Assembly: GCA_964559125.1 (NCBI GenBank)
Contig: CAZLGW010000012.1
Span: 62,001 to 126,000 of the forward strand
DNA from: Ravibacter sp964559125
Lineage (GTDB): Bacteria; Bacteroidota; Bacteroidia; Cytophagales; Spirosomataceae
Length of the DNA: 64,000 nucleotides
Direction of reading: 5' to 3'
Part shown: positions 27,074 to 35,178 of the stretch, piece after piece
Layout: each line of letters opens with the position of its first letter
Numbering within the stretch: the stretch's first letter is position 1
Notes under the pieces: model-generated
Told to the model about the DNA's origin: nothing
Databases searched by the model: none
What the model saw: the letters and a program-made list of their open reading frames with translations, nothing else
Made by a program: the position numbers and the translations under genes

Positions 27074-28579
27074 TTAAGCACGCCTGTACCCCGGCAGGTT
27101 TTTCCGCTCAATAAGAAATACTGCCAGTAATACGCATAGCATTATAAGCGAATGAAACAGGAAGGACTGGACCAGATCGGGTATCTTACAGAGCGAAGCC
27201 AGGTAGATCAGCAAAGCGCTTCCCACAATATATCCTGCCGCCGGGCCGGTTTCGTAAGGTACAGGATAATATTTCTGCCCGAAATAGTAACATAGCACCA
27301 TCATCACAAACCCCGACACCGCAAAGGCAACGGCACACCCCATGTAGCCCATGACGGGCACCAGGATATAGTTGAGCAGAATAACCACTGCAGCGCCCGT
27401 TACCGACAGATAGGTCCCGTATTCGGTTTTGTCCGTCAGCTTAAACCAGGCTGCGAGATTGTAATAAATACCGAGGAAAAGGAACCCGGCCAGCAGCCAG
27501 GGCACCACTCCCACCCCCTCATGATAGATGGCACGCCTCAGTAAAAAATGCGAAAGCACGTCAAGGTTGAGCGAGATTGCCACCCACATCAGCGAGCAGA
27601 CGATAACAAACCACTTCATCACCCTGGCAAACAGAGGCGGAGCATTCCGGTCCATTCCTTTGCTGAAAAAAAACGGCTCGGCCGCATATTTGAACGCCTG
27701 TATAGCCAGGTTCATGAAAATGGAAAGCTTGAAGCACTGCCCGTAAATACCAATCGCTTCTTCGGTCGTCCTGCCGGGGTAAAAGCCTTCCGGCAGAAGC
27801 TCTTTCAGGAAAACCCGGTCGAACATCAGGTTGATGATCGCGCCCAGGTTCATAATCAGGATTGGAAATGCATAAATCCATACAGGCCTGAAAAGCGACC
27901 AGTCAAACGTGAACCGGAAGTTCAGCAGCTCCTTCCTTAACATAGGGATCACGATGAGGCTCGCTATCAGGTTGGCCAGTATGATATAGTCGGCGCCCAG
28001 TTCGGGGGCGTACAGCATATCGACAACCGGCTTCGCAGAAACCAGGTATTTCCCCTGTGAAATATCCCTGAATACGATCAGGAACAACAGGTTAAGCCCC
28101 ACCATGAGCAGGATGCTCCCGAACTTGATCGCTACAAATTTCCTGCTTTTTTCTTCCAGCCGGAGCCTTGCAAAAGGAATAGAGGTAATGGAGTCGGCGG
28201 CGATGATCAGCGAAAACCACCGTACCAGGCGGGCATCTCCGGGATAGCCTATACTGTCTGCGATTACCCCGGAAGCCAGGAAAACGGCCCCGGAAAGTAA
28301 TAATGAAACAAGGATAACGGCCGAGAGGATCAGGTTATAATATTTCTCCCGTTCCGCCATGTTGCGCGCATAGCGAAAAAAAGAGGTTTCCATTCCAAAT
28401 GTGCAGATAACCAGCGCTATCCCCGTAAATGCATACAGCTGGACCTGCACGGCAAGCTCCTCCGGCCCGAACAGCTTACTGTGGAGCATCACCAGCAGAA
28501 AATTGATCATCCGGCCCAGCATGGTGCTGACGCCGTAAAGAGCGGTATCACTGGCTAGCTTTCTTAACATTCCGGGCAA
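27074..28579 (-). CDS. Polysaccharide/lipid-linked oligosaccharide flippase (MOP superfamily)
   Basis: A 501-aa inner-membrane protein with about 12-14 hydrophobic segments, of the Wzx/MATE-like polysaccharide biosynthesis type. The N terminus LASDTALYGVSTMLGRMINF is the family start. Repeated amphipathic helices such as FPILIMNLGAIINLMFDRVF and the hydrophobic C-terminal half support the call. It probably flips a lipid-linked sugar unit across the inner membrane, but no glycosyltransferase cluster is adjacent. An in-frame ATG three codons further in is an alternative start. Confidence 0.9.
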   Translation of the reverse strand: MPGMLRKLASDTALYGVSTMLGRMINFLLVMLHSKLFGPEELAVQVQLYAFTGIALVICTFGMETSFFRYARNMAEREKYYNLILSAVILVSLLLSGAVFLASGVIADSIGYPGDARLVRWFSLIIAADSITSIPFARLRLEEKSRKFVAIKFGSILLMVGLNLLFLIVFRDISQGKYLVSAKPVVDMLYAPELGADYIILANLIASLIVIPMLRKELLNFRFTFDWSLFRPVWIYAFPILIMNLGAIINLMFDRVFLKELLPEGFYPGRTTEEAIGIYGQCFKLSIFMNLAIQAFKYAAEPFFFSKGMDRNAPPLFARVMKWFVIVCSLMWVAISLNLDVLSHFLLRRAIYHEGVGVVPWLLAGFLFLGIYYNLAAWFKLTDKTEYGTYLSVTGAAVVILLNYILVPVMGYMGCAVAFAVSGFVMMVLCYYFGQKYYPVPYETGPAAGYIVGSALLIYLASLCKIPDLVQSFLFHSLIMLCVLLAVFLIERKNLPGYRRA

Positions 28580-28601
28580 TTTCCGTCGGGAGCTTTAGTA
28601 T

Positions 28602-29534
28602 TTACACTTCTGCTCCTACTTTCTCAAGGATTTTTTTGGTAGCCTTGATCCCTTCAAATTCCGACAACTTGTCGCCCTCGTACTCTATTCCGATTATTCC
28701 CTTAAATCCGCTTTCTTTTACGATTTTCAGGATCTTATTATAGTCGGTTTCAATTACATTCCCGCTTTCATCGAAATCGTACGATTTGGCGCTTACTCCT
28801 TTCGCATAGGGCATGAGCTCCTGCGTACCCTTATAGCGGTCATATTCGTTAACGCATACTTTCCAATCGTCAGGCTTCCGCTCCACACAGAAATTCCCGA
28901 AATCGGGCAAAGTGCCGACATTATTGAGCCCTACCTGCTTCATGACACCCGACAGCCAGCTTGCATCCGACGAATAACCGCCGTGGTTTTCCACGATTAC
29001 GTTGATCCCCGATTTGGCTGCAAATTCTCCCAGCCTGCCTAATCCGTCAACAGCGGCGGCGGCCACATCTTCAGCCGATCCTACGCCGTAAGCGTTGACC
29101 CGGATCGTCGAGCATTCCAGGTGTTTGGCAGCATGCACCCACTTGTAGTGATTTTCAACAGCCTGGTTCCGGGCCGCTTCATCCACGTCGCCAAGCCCTC
29201 CCTCTCCGTCGATCATGATCAGGTGGTTTCTTACGCCGTTATCTTTCGATCGTTGCAGGAGATCATTCAGATAGGCAGTATCCTCGGCTTTATCTTTGAA
29301 AAACTGGTTTACATATTCGATGATATCGATGCCGAATTCGTTCTTTGACGTAGCTGCAAAATCAAGATTGTCCAGCTCCCCGGCACGCAGCATCCTGTGA
29401 AGCGACCATTCGGCCAGAGATATCTCAAAAAATGGCTTTTTCGCTGTCCCCTCGCACGCCAGTCCTGGAATCATACCTGCTCCTATTGCCGTAAATCCTA
29501 GCTTTTTTAAAAAATCTCGACGTGATTGATCCAT
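28602..29534 (-). CDS. Sugar phosphate isomerase/epimerase-like TIM barrel, Tat signal
   Basis: A 310-aa protein of the xylose isomerase-like TIM-barrel family. The N terminus MDQSRRDFLKKLGFTAIGAG is a twin-arginine signal, with a Cys in GLACEG that could be a lipobox. Metal-binding candidates are in NVIVENHGGYSSD, TLPDFGNF and IGIEYEGD. Such exported TIM barrels in Bacteroidota often sit with Gfo/Idh/MocA oxidoreductases and DUF1080 proteins in keto-sugar pathways; here the nearest are 26 kb away. It is transcribed from a good promoter candidate at 29618-29646. Confidence 0.88.
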   Translation of the reverse strand: MDQSRRDFLKKLGFTAIGAGMIPGLACEGTAKKPFFEISLAEWSLHRMLRAGELDNLDFAATSKNEFGIDIIEYVNQFFKDKAEDTAYLNDLLQRSKDNGVRNHLIMIDGEGGLGDVDEAARNQAVENHYKWVHAAKHLECSTIRVNAYGVGSAEDVAAAAVDGLGRLGEFAAKSGINVIVENHGGYSSDASWLSGVMKQVGLNNVGTLPDFGNFCVERKPDDWKVCVNEYDRYKGTQELMPYAKGVSAKSYDFDESGNVIETDYNKILKIVKESGFKGIIGIEYEGDKLSEFEGIKATKKILEKVGAEV

Positions 29535-29617
29535 AAAGAAAAATTTTTAGAGGTTAACTCCCGGTTCCGGGGCACGATTATATTGTAAAAGCCGAAGACA
29601 TGCAAAAAATAATGCCG

Positions 29618-29646
29618 CAAACTTAAAAATCGCGCCCGGTGCACAA
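29618..29646 (-). promoter_or_regulatory. Predicted promoter of the TIM-barrel gene
   Basis: On the minus strand TTG (29646-29644), an 18-nt spacer and a perfect TAnnTTTG box, TAAGTTTG (29625-29618). The leader to the ATG at 29534 would be about 75 nt. This is the best two-box match seen in the window. Confidence 0.48.
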
Positions 29647-29769
29647 TCCGCGAGGATAGCCGGCCCGGGAAGGCCTTACCTGCCAAATGCCTTTGAAACT
29701 AAATTGGTAACCGATATTCTGTTTACTTTGCGTCCTGAAAAGTGCAATGAAGGTATTAACCATTTATAT

Positions 29770-30315
29770 ATGTCGACCCGGAGCAACTGGAAAACTTTAT
29801 CTGAGAAAACGGTATATGAAAATCCCTGGATCGCTATCGAGCACCATGAAGTGATCACCCCCTCCGGCGGCGACGGGATCTACGGACTGGTAAAATTCAA
29901 AAACAAGGCAATCGGTATTCTACCCGTTGATCCTTACGACAATATTTACCTGGTGGGTCAGTTCAGGTATCCGCTTAATGAATATAGCTGGGAAATCCCC
30001 GAAGGAGGAGGTCCGCTGGACGAGTCGCCGCTGGAGGCTGCCCGGCGGGAGCTGAAAGAAGAGACCGGGCTCGTAGCTGAAAAATGGGAGCAGATCGCCC
30101 GGATACACACCTCCAACTCGGCCACCGATGAAGAAGGATTCCTTTTCCTGGCAGAAGAACTTACGCAGCTCGAACCCGAAATGGAAGATACCGAAGACAT
30201 CCAGGTAAGGAAAGTCCACCTGTCGGAGGCCGTCGATATGGTAATGAGATCAGAAATCACCGATTCGCTCTCCGTCGCCGGGATACTGATGGTCGCACGA
30301 AGGAAAGGCTATTAA
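29770..30315 (+). CDS. NUDIX hydrolase (ADP-ribose pyrophosphatase-like)
   Basis: A 181-aa cytoplasmic NUDIX enzyme that hydrolyses a nucleoside diphosphate linked to another group. The Nudix box spans Gly79-Leu101, with REL (93-95) and EETG (97-100) visible and Glu85 at the GX5E position. The upstream motif VGQFRYPLNEYSWEIPEG is typical of the ADP-ribose/ADP-sugar branch. ATG 29770 was chosen because an earlier TTG would add sequence unlike the family. The LysE-type gene follows after 3 bp, so the two are co-transcribed. Confidence 0.92.
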   Translation: MSTRSNWKTLSEKTVYENPWIAIEHHEVITPSGGDGIYGLVKFKNKAIGILPVDPYDNIYLVGQFRYPLNEYSWEIPEGGGPLDESPLEAARRELKEETGLVAEKWEQIARIHTSNSATDEEGFLFLAEELTQLEPEMEDTEDIQVRKVHLSEAVDMVMRSEITDSLSVAGILMVARRKGY

Positions 30316-30318
30316 GGG

Positions 30319-30945
30319 ATGATCGGTGCGGCAATTTTCGGGATTTTTACCGGGGTACTACTCTGCTCGACCTTCGGAACGGTTTTCTTCTCCCTGGTTC
30401 AGACGAGTGTAGACAACGGATTCAGGAACGCACTGAAGATAGTGGCCGGGGTGATCATCTGTGACATCATCTTTGTTTTCTTCGCGATCTACGGCACTTC
30501 CATGCTCCCGGTAATCCCGCATTTCGAACGCTGGCTGGCCGGAACAGGGATCCTTTTCCTGGCTGTGCTGGGTTTTGTCAATATCTTCCGGGGACAGCCG
30601 AAGCTGGTCTATCCCACTACGAGGGTCGGCAATTTTATCTATTATTTTACGACCGGTTTCCTTCTGAACGGCCTCAATCCCGTCAACTTCATAAGCTGGG
30701 TTACGCTGGCTACCTATGTAAGGTCGTCACTGCAATACGACCACAGCCAGGTGCTTATTTTTTTTTCGGCGAGTCTCTTCGGGGTTTTCGGAACCGAAAG
30801 CCTGATCGCTTACTTTGCCAAAAAATTCCAGAAGCTTTTTACACCGCGCCGTATCCTGATCTTCAACCGGGTAACCGGGGTCGTTTTCCTGGCCATAGCC
30901 GGCCAGCTGCTTTATAGTGTTTTTATATTGCCCGGCTTTCTGTAA
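30319..30945 (+). CDS. LysE/RhtB-family amino-acid exporter
   Basis: A 208-aa inner-membrane protein with six hydrophobic segments (FGIFTGVLLCSTFGTVFFS, VAGVIICDIIFVFFAIYG, GTGILFLAVLGFVNIF, FLIFFSA-like part and a final FLAIAGQLLYSVFIL). The central motif FLLNGLNPVNFISWV corresponds to the family NxxNPK/NP signature. It exports amino acids or related metabolites; substrate unknown. It follows the NUDIX gene by 3 bp. Confidence 0.88.
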   Translation: MIGAAIFGIFTGVLLCSTFGTVFFSLVQTSVDNGFRNALKIVAGVIICDIIFVFFAIYGTSMLPVIPHFERWLAGTGILFLAVLGFVNIFRGQPKLVYPTTRVGNFIYYFTTGFLLNGLNPVNFISWVTLATYVRSSLQYDHSQVLIFFSASLFGVFGTESLIAYFAKKFQKLFTPRRILIFNRVTGVVFLAIAGQLLYSVFILPGFL

Positions 30946-30961
30946 ACTTATATTATATTTG
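30928..30961 (+). promoter_or_regulatory. Predicted accD promoter
   Basis: A perfect -7 box TATATTTG (30954-30961) follows TTG (30928-30930) with a 23-nt spacer, slightly long. It overlaps the end of the exporter gene and gives a leader of about 20 nt before the accD ATG at 30989. Confidence 0.42.
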
Positions 30962-30988
30962 GCTCTCAAAAACATATAGATTCGGCTT

Positions 30989-31831
30989 ATGTCTTGGTTT
31001 GTTAGAAAGGAAAAAGGGATCAATACCCCTACGGAAATGAAACGCGAGGTTCCTGACGGACTCTGGTACAAATGTCCTGAGTGTAAGAAGGTAACCCCGG
31101 TAAGAGAACACAAGCAAAACGCCTTCACTTGTCCTCACTGCAACTACCACGATAAAGTCGGTTCGGAAGTTTACTTCGAACTCCTGTTTGACCATGACAA
31201 GTTCAGGGAACTCAACCCGGAAATGAGGTCTGCCGATCCGCTGGGATTCACCGACACCAAACCTTATCCTGACCGGATTGCGTCCAGCATACAGAAAACA
31301 GGCCTGAAAGATGCCGTCAGAACCGCTACGGGTAAGATGAACGGAGCGGACATTGTCATAGCCTGTATGGACTTCAATTTCATAGGCGGCTCGATGGGGT
31401 CGGTGGTAGGAGAAAAAATCGCACGGGCTATAGATTACAGCATCAAGAAAAAAATCCCCTTCCTGATGATATCCAGGTCAGGAGGCGCCAGGATGATGGA
31501 AGCCGGCCTGTCGCTGATGCAGATGGCGAAAACTTCTGCCAAGCTCGCCCTTCTGTCGGAAGCCGGCATACCTTATATTTCGTTACTGACCGATCCTACC
31601 ACAGGCGGAGTCACGGCCTCGTACGCCATGCTGGGCGATTTTAATATTTCAGAACCGGGAGCGTTGATCGGCTTCGCAGGCCCCAGGGTAATCCGGGAAA
31701 CTATCGGGAAAGATCTTCCGAAAGGGTTCCAAAGGGCTGAATTCGTGCTGGAACACGGCTTTTTGGATTTCATAGTCGACCGGAAGGAACTGAAAAACAA
31801 GCTGGGCATTCTTCTTGCTATGCTGAAATGA
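30989..31831 (+). CDS. accD: Acetyl-CoA carboxylase carboxyltransferase subunit beta
   Basis: Transfers the carboxyl group from biotin to acetyl-CoA together with AccA, making malonyl-CoA for fatty acid synthesis. The 280-aa chain has the N-terminal four-Cys zinc ribbon Cys29/Cys32/Cys48/Cys51 (CPEC...CPHC). The crotonase-type core includes GSMGSVVGEKIARA, RSGGARMMEAGLSLMQM and TDPTTGGVTASYAMLGD. AccA is not in the window, which is usual. The dispersed repeat at 31834-31866 begins 3 bp after the stop and smpB follows. Confidence 0.97.
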   Translation: MSWFVRKEKGINTPTEMKREVPDGLWYKCPECKKVTPVREHKQNAFTCPHCNYHDKVGSEVYFELLFDHDKFRELNPEMRSADPLGFTDTKPYPDRIASSIQKTGLKDAVRTATGKMNGADIVIACMDFNFIGGSMGSVVGEKIARAIDYSIKKKIPFLMISRSGGARMMEAGLSLMQMAKTSAKLALLSEAGIPYISLLTDPTTGGVTASYAMLGDFNISEPGALIGFAGPRVIRETIGKDLPKGFQRAEFVLEHGFLDFIVDRKELKNKLGILLAMLK

Positions 31832-31833
31832 TT

Positions 31834-31866
31834 CCCTTCGACTCCCTTCGACTCCGCTCAGGGAGC
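31834..31866. repeat. Dispersed CCCTTCGACTCCGCTCAGGG-type repeat
   Basis: The sequence cccttcgact is directly doubled and then continues cccttcgactccgctcaggg followed by agc. The second unit has complementary ends (ccct/aggg) and is the reverse complement of the consensus seen at 26291-26314. It lies between accD and smpB and may end the accD transcript. Confidence 0.65.
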
Positions 31867-31893
31867 GATCTCTAAACGCTACCTCTTTATTAC

Positions 31894-32352
31894 ATGGCGG
31901 ACAAGATTTCCAAGAACTTCAATATCTCCAACCGGCGGGCCGGTTTCGAATATGCTTTCCTGGAAAAATATACGGCGGGAATTGTATTGACCGGGACCGA
32001 AATCAAGTCGATAAGGGAAGGTAAAGTCAATTTCCAGGATGCTTACTGCCTCTTTCTCAGCGATGAGCTTTTTATCCGGAGCCTTCATATCTCTCCCTAT
32101 ACCGAAGGAACTCACTACAACCATGAACCTCTGCGCGACCGTAAGCTGCTGCTGACCCGCCGCGAGCTCAGAAAACTCGCTTCAAAGCTTAAAGACCAGG
32201 GGCTCACCGTTATACCGGTACGCATTTTCAGCAGCGACCGGGGGCTCGCCAAGATCGAGATAGCGCTTGCCAAAGGGAAAAAGCTATACGATAAGCGCGA
32301 GACAATCAAAGAAAGAGACGTCAAGCGGGATTCCGACAGAGGGGATTATTGA
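31894..32352 (+). CDS. smpB: SsrA-binding protein SmpB
   Basis: Small RNA-binding protein that loads tmRNA on stalled ribosomes. The 152-aa chain has the family start ISKNFNISNRRAGFEYAFLE, the core GTEIKSIREGKVNFQDAY and LHISPYTEGTHYNHEP, and the basic C-terminal tail with YDKRETIKERDVKRD. The partner ssrA RNA is not found in the window. It is convergent with the DUF2442 gene (37 bp apart). Confidence 0.97.
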   Translation: MADKISKNFNISNRRAGFEYAFLEKYTAGIVLTGTEIKSIREGKVNFQDAYCLFLSDELFIRSLHISPYTEGTHYNHEPLRDRKLLLTRRELRKLASKLKDQGLTVIPVRIFSSDRGLAKIEIALAKGKKLYDKRETIKERDVKRDSDRGDY

Positions 32353-32389
32353 ATAGGGGATAGCAGGAAGTGAAGCCATGGCTACGGCT

Positions 32390-32677
32390 TTACTTTACTA
32401 TATAATCTTCAGGTACTCCCAAAAAGTCCTGAATATGAAATATTTCATCAGCATCATGGAAGTTGAGTACTACACCGTCTCCGATGGTATATTTCTTCCG
32501 CTGTGCGTCTGACAACTTCCTGATAGAGGGAAACCGCGATAAAGGGGCAATCAGGATACGTCCGTCAGTAAGATGAATCGTTATTTTGTTGCGTATCTCG
32601 AATGTGACTTTTTTTATGGTAGGGGATATCCCCAAATACCCCTGAACAACGGGAGTCATTAATTCTAGCTTGCTCAT
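32390..32677 (-). CDS. DUF2442-domain protein
   Basis: A 95-aa protein of the DUF2442 type, recognisable by the pattern VTFEIRNKITIHLTDGRILIAPLSRFP followed by LSDAQRKKYTIGDG-like sequence, broken here only for brevity. The ATG at 32677 overlaps the stop of the upstream DUF4160 gene in an ATGA, a sign of coupled translation; a longer in-frame start at 32725 would lie fully inside that gene. DUF4160/DUF2442 pairs are widespread, mobile and look like toxin-antitoxin modules, but their activity is not established. Confidence 0.85.
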   Translation of the reverse strand: MSKLELMTPVVQGYLGISPTIKKVTFEIRNKITIHLTDGRILIAPLSRFPSIRKLSDAQRKKYTIGDGVVLNFHDADEIFHIQDFLGVPEDYIVK

Positions 32678-32952
32678 TTGAAATTCAAGGTTTTTACTCT
32701 TTGCCCGCTTTTGGCTTTTTTCCACGCATCGATCAGGGCCGCTTTGTTTTTCTCTACTAATTTAGCTAATTCGGTTTGTTCTTTCACCGTCAGTTCCCCG
32801 GTTTCTGCATATTCTCCGCGTTCCAGCCAATATTTCGCTATTCCCCCGGTATACCCTTTGTTCTTGATTATATGTATGTGAGGCGGTTCACCGACCGTAT
32901 CCCCCATATAGAAAAACAAAGTAAAATACTTGTATATGGCTATTTTAGGCAT
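32674..32952 (-). CDS. DUF4160-domain protein
   Basis: A 92-aa protein of the DUF4160 family: the start MPKIAIYKYFTLFFYMGD, the conserved EPPHIHIIKNKG His motif and the WLERGEYAETGELT segment are diagnostic. It is the first gene of a coupled pair with the DUF2442 gene (4-bp ATGA overlap). The His-rich motif has led to proposals of an enzymatic toxin role, but no function is proven. The pair sits between smpB and an HNH gene, in AT-richer DNA than its neighbours. Confidence 0.85.
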   Translation of the reverse strand: MPKIAIYKYFTLFFYMGDTVGEPPHIHIIKNKGYTGGIAKYWLERGEYAETGELTVKEQTELAKLVEKNKAALIDAWKKAKSGQRVKTLNFK

Positions 32953-33108
32953 AGTATGTTATTTTTCAATCAATTTACAATTTTCTCTTTAATAATCGTC
33001 CTCTTTAACAAGCTACGGCTTTCGGTATTACGTTTTTTAATTTCCGTAAGAGTATTGCCTCGCTCTGAAAAACTCTTTAACTTTAGGAAACTAACTCCCT
33101 GACGTTGT

Positions 33109-33609
33109 ATGAGTTCGAAAGTGTTAATACTCAATCAGGATTACAGTGCGTTTAATGTTTGCTCAGTACCCAAAGCCTTCCTGCTCGTCTATCTCAACAA
33201 AGCGGAGCTGATAGCCCAGGCCAACGACCGCTTCCTTCACTCCATTTCACAAACCTATTTTTACCCCGTCGTTATACGGCTGCATAAATATGTGCACCGC
33301 CCCTACAAGAGCGTGATGATGACGCGCCAGAACATCTTTAAGCGCGACCGGAATACATGCCAGTATTGCGGAGCCAAAGATCGTTTGACACTCGATCACG
33401 TGCTCCCCAAATCGCGGGGCGGCAAGAGCAACTGGGACAATCTTGTGACAGCCTGCCAGCGGTGTAATACGCAAAAGGGAGATCTGACCCCCGAAGAATC
33501 GGGTATGCAGCTCAAACAACAGCCTTACAAACCCAGTTTCCTGGTTTTCATAAGAGATTTTTCGGGCGGGCCTAACGACTACTGGCTTCCCTACCTGGGC
33601 GCAAGGTAA
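33109..33609 (+). CDS. HNH endonuclease-family protein
   Basis: A 166-aa protein with an N-terminal family-specific part (VLILNQDYSAFNVCSVPKAF) and a C-terminal HNH nuclease fold. The zinc-binding cysteines are Cys84/Cys87 (CQYC) and Cys116/Cys119 (CQRC); the HNH residues are in LTLDHVLPKSRGG (Asp96-His97), NWDNLV and CNTQKGD. This is the widespread housekeeping-like HNH family of Bacteroidota and Cyanobacteria whose cellular role is unclear, not a homing or restriction enzyme with obvious target. It is a single gene on the plus strand. Confidence 0.9.
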   Translation: MSSKVLILNQDYSAFNVCSVPKAFLLVYLNKAELIAQANDRFLHSISQTYFYPVVIRLHKYVHRPYKSVMMTRQNIFKRDRNTCQYCGAKDRLTLDHVLPKSRGGKSNWDNLVTACQRCNTQKGDLTPEESGMQLKQQPYKPSFLVFIRDFSGGPNDYWLPYLGAR

Positions 33610-33778
33610 ACCCGCAGTATACGTCTGTCTTCTGCCGGAGCATGCTCTTCCAGTCACATTAATTCGATTTTAATGTCCTTTCATTGGATAAAATCTATTA
33701 GTTTGCCTACCCGTTTCAATAAACCGTTAAAACGGGAACAAACATCTTTCCTTTTGGCCGACTTTACGATTCTCAGCA

Positions 33779-35104
33779 ATGACCAACAATTCTAGGACCG
33801 GCAATTACCGCTGGTTTATCTGCGGGCTTTTGTTTTTTGCCACTACTATCAACTACATCGACCGCCAGATCATCGGCTTTCTGAAGCCCGTCCTGGAAGT
33901 GGAATTTAACTGGACCGAAACAGACTACGGCCGGATCGTGATGGTCTTTTCTGCCTGCTACGCGCTCGGTTTCCTGGTATTCGGTAATTTCATCGACCGC
34001 CTTGGATCAAAAATAGGGTATGCCATCTCCGTTACGGTATGGAGCATTGCCGCTATCCTTCATGCGGCTGCTAAGTCTACGTTCGGATTCGGGCTCTTCA
34101 GGGGGCTTCTGGGGGTCAGCGAGGCCGGTAACTTCCCGGCGGCCGTAAAAGTGATCGCCGAGTGGTTCCCGCAAAAAGAAAGAGGAGTGGCGACAGGCAT
34201 ATTCAACTCCGGCACCAGCATCGGCCCCATCATAGCGCCTATCCTGATACCCTGGCTCCTGGCGGCGTTTGGCTGGAAAGAGGCATTTATTATCACCGGG
34301 GCCCTGGGTTTTGTATGGCTTGTGATATGGTGGATCTACTACGAGATCCCGGAAAAACAGAAAAGGTTATCGGCCGGAGAGTTCAATTATATACGTAGCG
34401 ATATCAAAACCGGGGAGGCCGGCGCTGCAGAGCCCAAAAAGATCAAATGGGTTCGCCTGCTTACCTTGAAACAGACCTGGGTATTCATCGTCGGAAAGCT
34501 TTTTACGGATCCCGTCTGGTGGTTTTTCCTGTTCTGGCTTCCCTCCTACTTCGCTTCAACTTTCGACCTCGACCTCAGGAAACCGAGCCTGCACCTGGCC
34601 GTAGTATATACGCTCACTACCTTCGGCAGTATCGCGGGCGGATATCTTTCATCTTACCTGATCAAAAAAGGCTGGCCTGCTCTTAAAGCCAGGAAACTGG
34701 TGTTGTTAATAGTAGCCATCCTGGTTTTACCCATCCTGCTTGCCCGCTACGCCACCGATGTATGGGTAGTAGTGTTTATTATCGCCATCGTAGCCGCCGC
34801 CCACCAGGCGTGGAGCACCAACATTCTGACCGTCGTCTCCGATATTATCCCCAAGGAATCGGTCAGTTCCGTAGTAGGTATCGGCGGTATGGCCGGCTCC
34901 CTGGGTTCCACTTTTTTCCCGCTGCTTGTAGGCGTGCTGCTCGATCACTATAAGCTGTTGGGTAATATCGGGGCCGGATACAACATACTGTTTACCATAT
35001 GCGGCCTTTCCTATTTCGTCGCCTGGATCATTATTCAATTGTTGACCTCCAAGATGAAACCCGTCGAAGAAGTGCTCGCAGACAAAGACCAGGACAGGTC
35101 CTAA
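33779..35104 (+). CDS. MFS transporter of the hexuronate/ACS type
   Basis: A 441-aa inner-membrane secondary transporter with 12 predicted segments. The N terminus TTINYIDRQIIGFLKPVLE and the loop motif FGNFIDRLGSKIGY place it in the anion:cation symporter branch that imports hexuronates, galactonate and related sugar acids. A basic, charged cytoplasmic loop (about residues 195-225) splits two six-helix halves. The next gene is a PVC-type dehydrogenase on the same strand, so the two may form a sugar-acid oxidation unit. Its TAA stop is part of the first copy of an 8-bp tandem repeat. Confidence 0.93.
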   Translation: MTNNSRTGNYRWFICGLLFFATTINYIDRQIIGFLKPVLEVEFNWTETDYGRIVMVFSACYALGFLVFGNFIDRLGSKIGYAISVTVWSIAAILHAAAKSTFGFGLFRGLLGVSEAGNFPAAVKVIAEWFPQKERGVATGIFNSGTSIGPIIAPILIPWLLAAFGWKEAFIITGALGFVWLVIWWIYYEIPEKQKRLSAGEFNYIRSDIKTGEAGAAEPKKIKWVRLLTLKQTWVFIVGKLFTDPVWWFFLFWLPSYFASTFDLDLRKPSLHLAVVYTLTTFGSIAGGYLSSYLIKKGWPALKARKLVLLIVAILVLPILLARYATDVWVVVFIIAIVAAAHQAWSTNILTVVSDIIPKESVSSVVGIGGMAGSLGSTFFPLLVGVLLDHYKLLGNIGAGYNILFTICGLSYFVAWIIIQLLTSKMKPVEEVLADKDQDRS

Positions 35105-35165
35105 TTGCCTCATTGTCTAATTGTCTAATCGTCTAATTGTCTAATCGTCTAATTGCCTCATCTCT
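35102..35165 (+). repeat. 8-bp tandem repeat taattgtc, about 7-8 copies
   Basis: Consecutive units taattgcc, tcattgtc, taattgtc, taatcgtc, taattgtc, taatcgtc, taattgcc, tcatctct start in the stop codon of the MFS gene and end 14 bp before the GTG start of the next gene. Several copies carry TTG in frame with that gene. The unit is not a multiple of three, so gain or loss of a copy would shift frame or spacing. Confidence 0.85.
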
Positions 35166-35178
35166 CTTTAACATCAAG

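Noticed and set aside
35102..35165. Regular short repeats considered as a CRISPR array
   Set aside because: The unit is 8 bp with no spacers and no cas genes are near; it is a simple tandem repeat.
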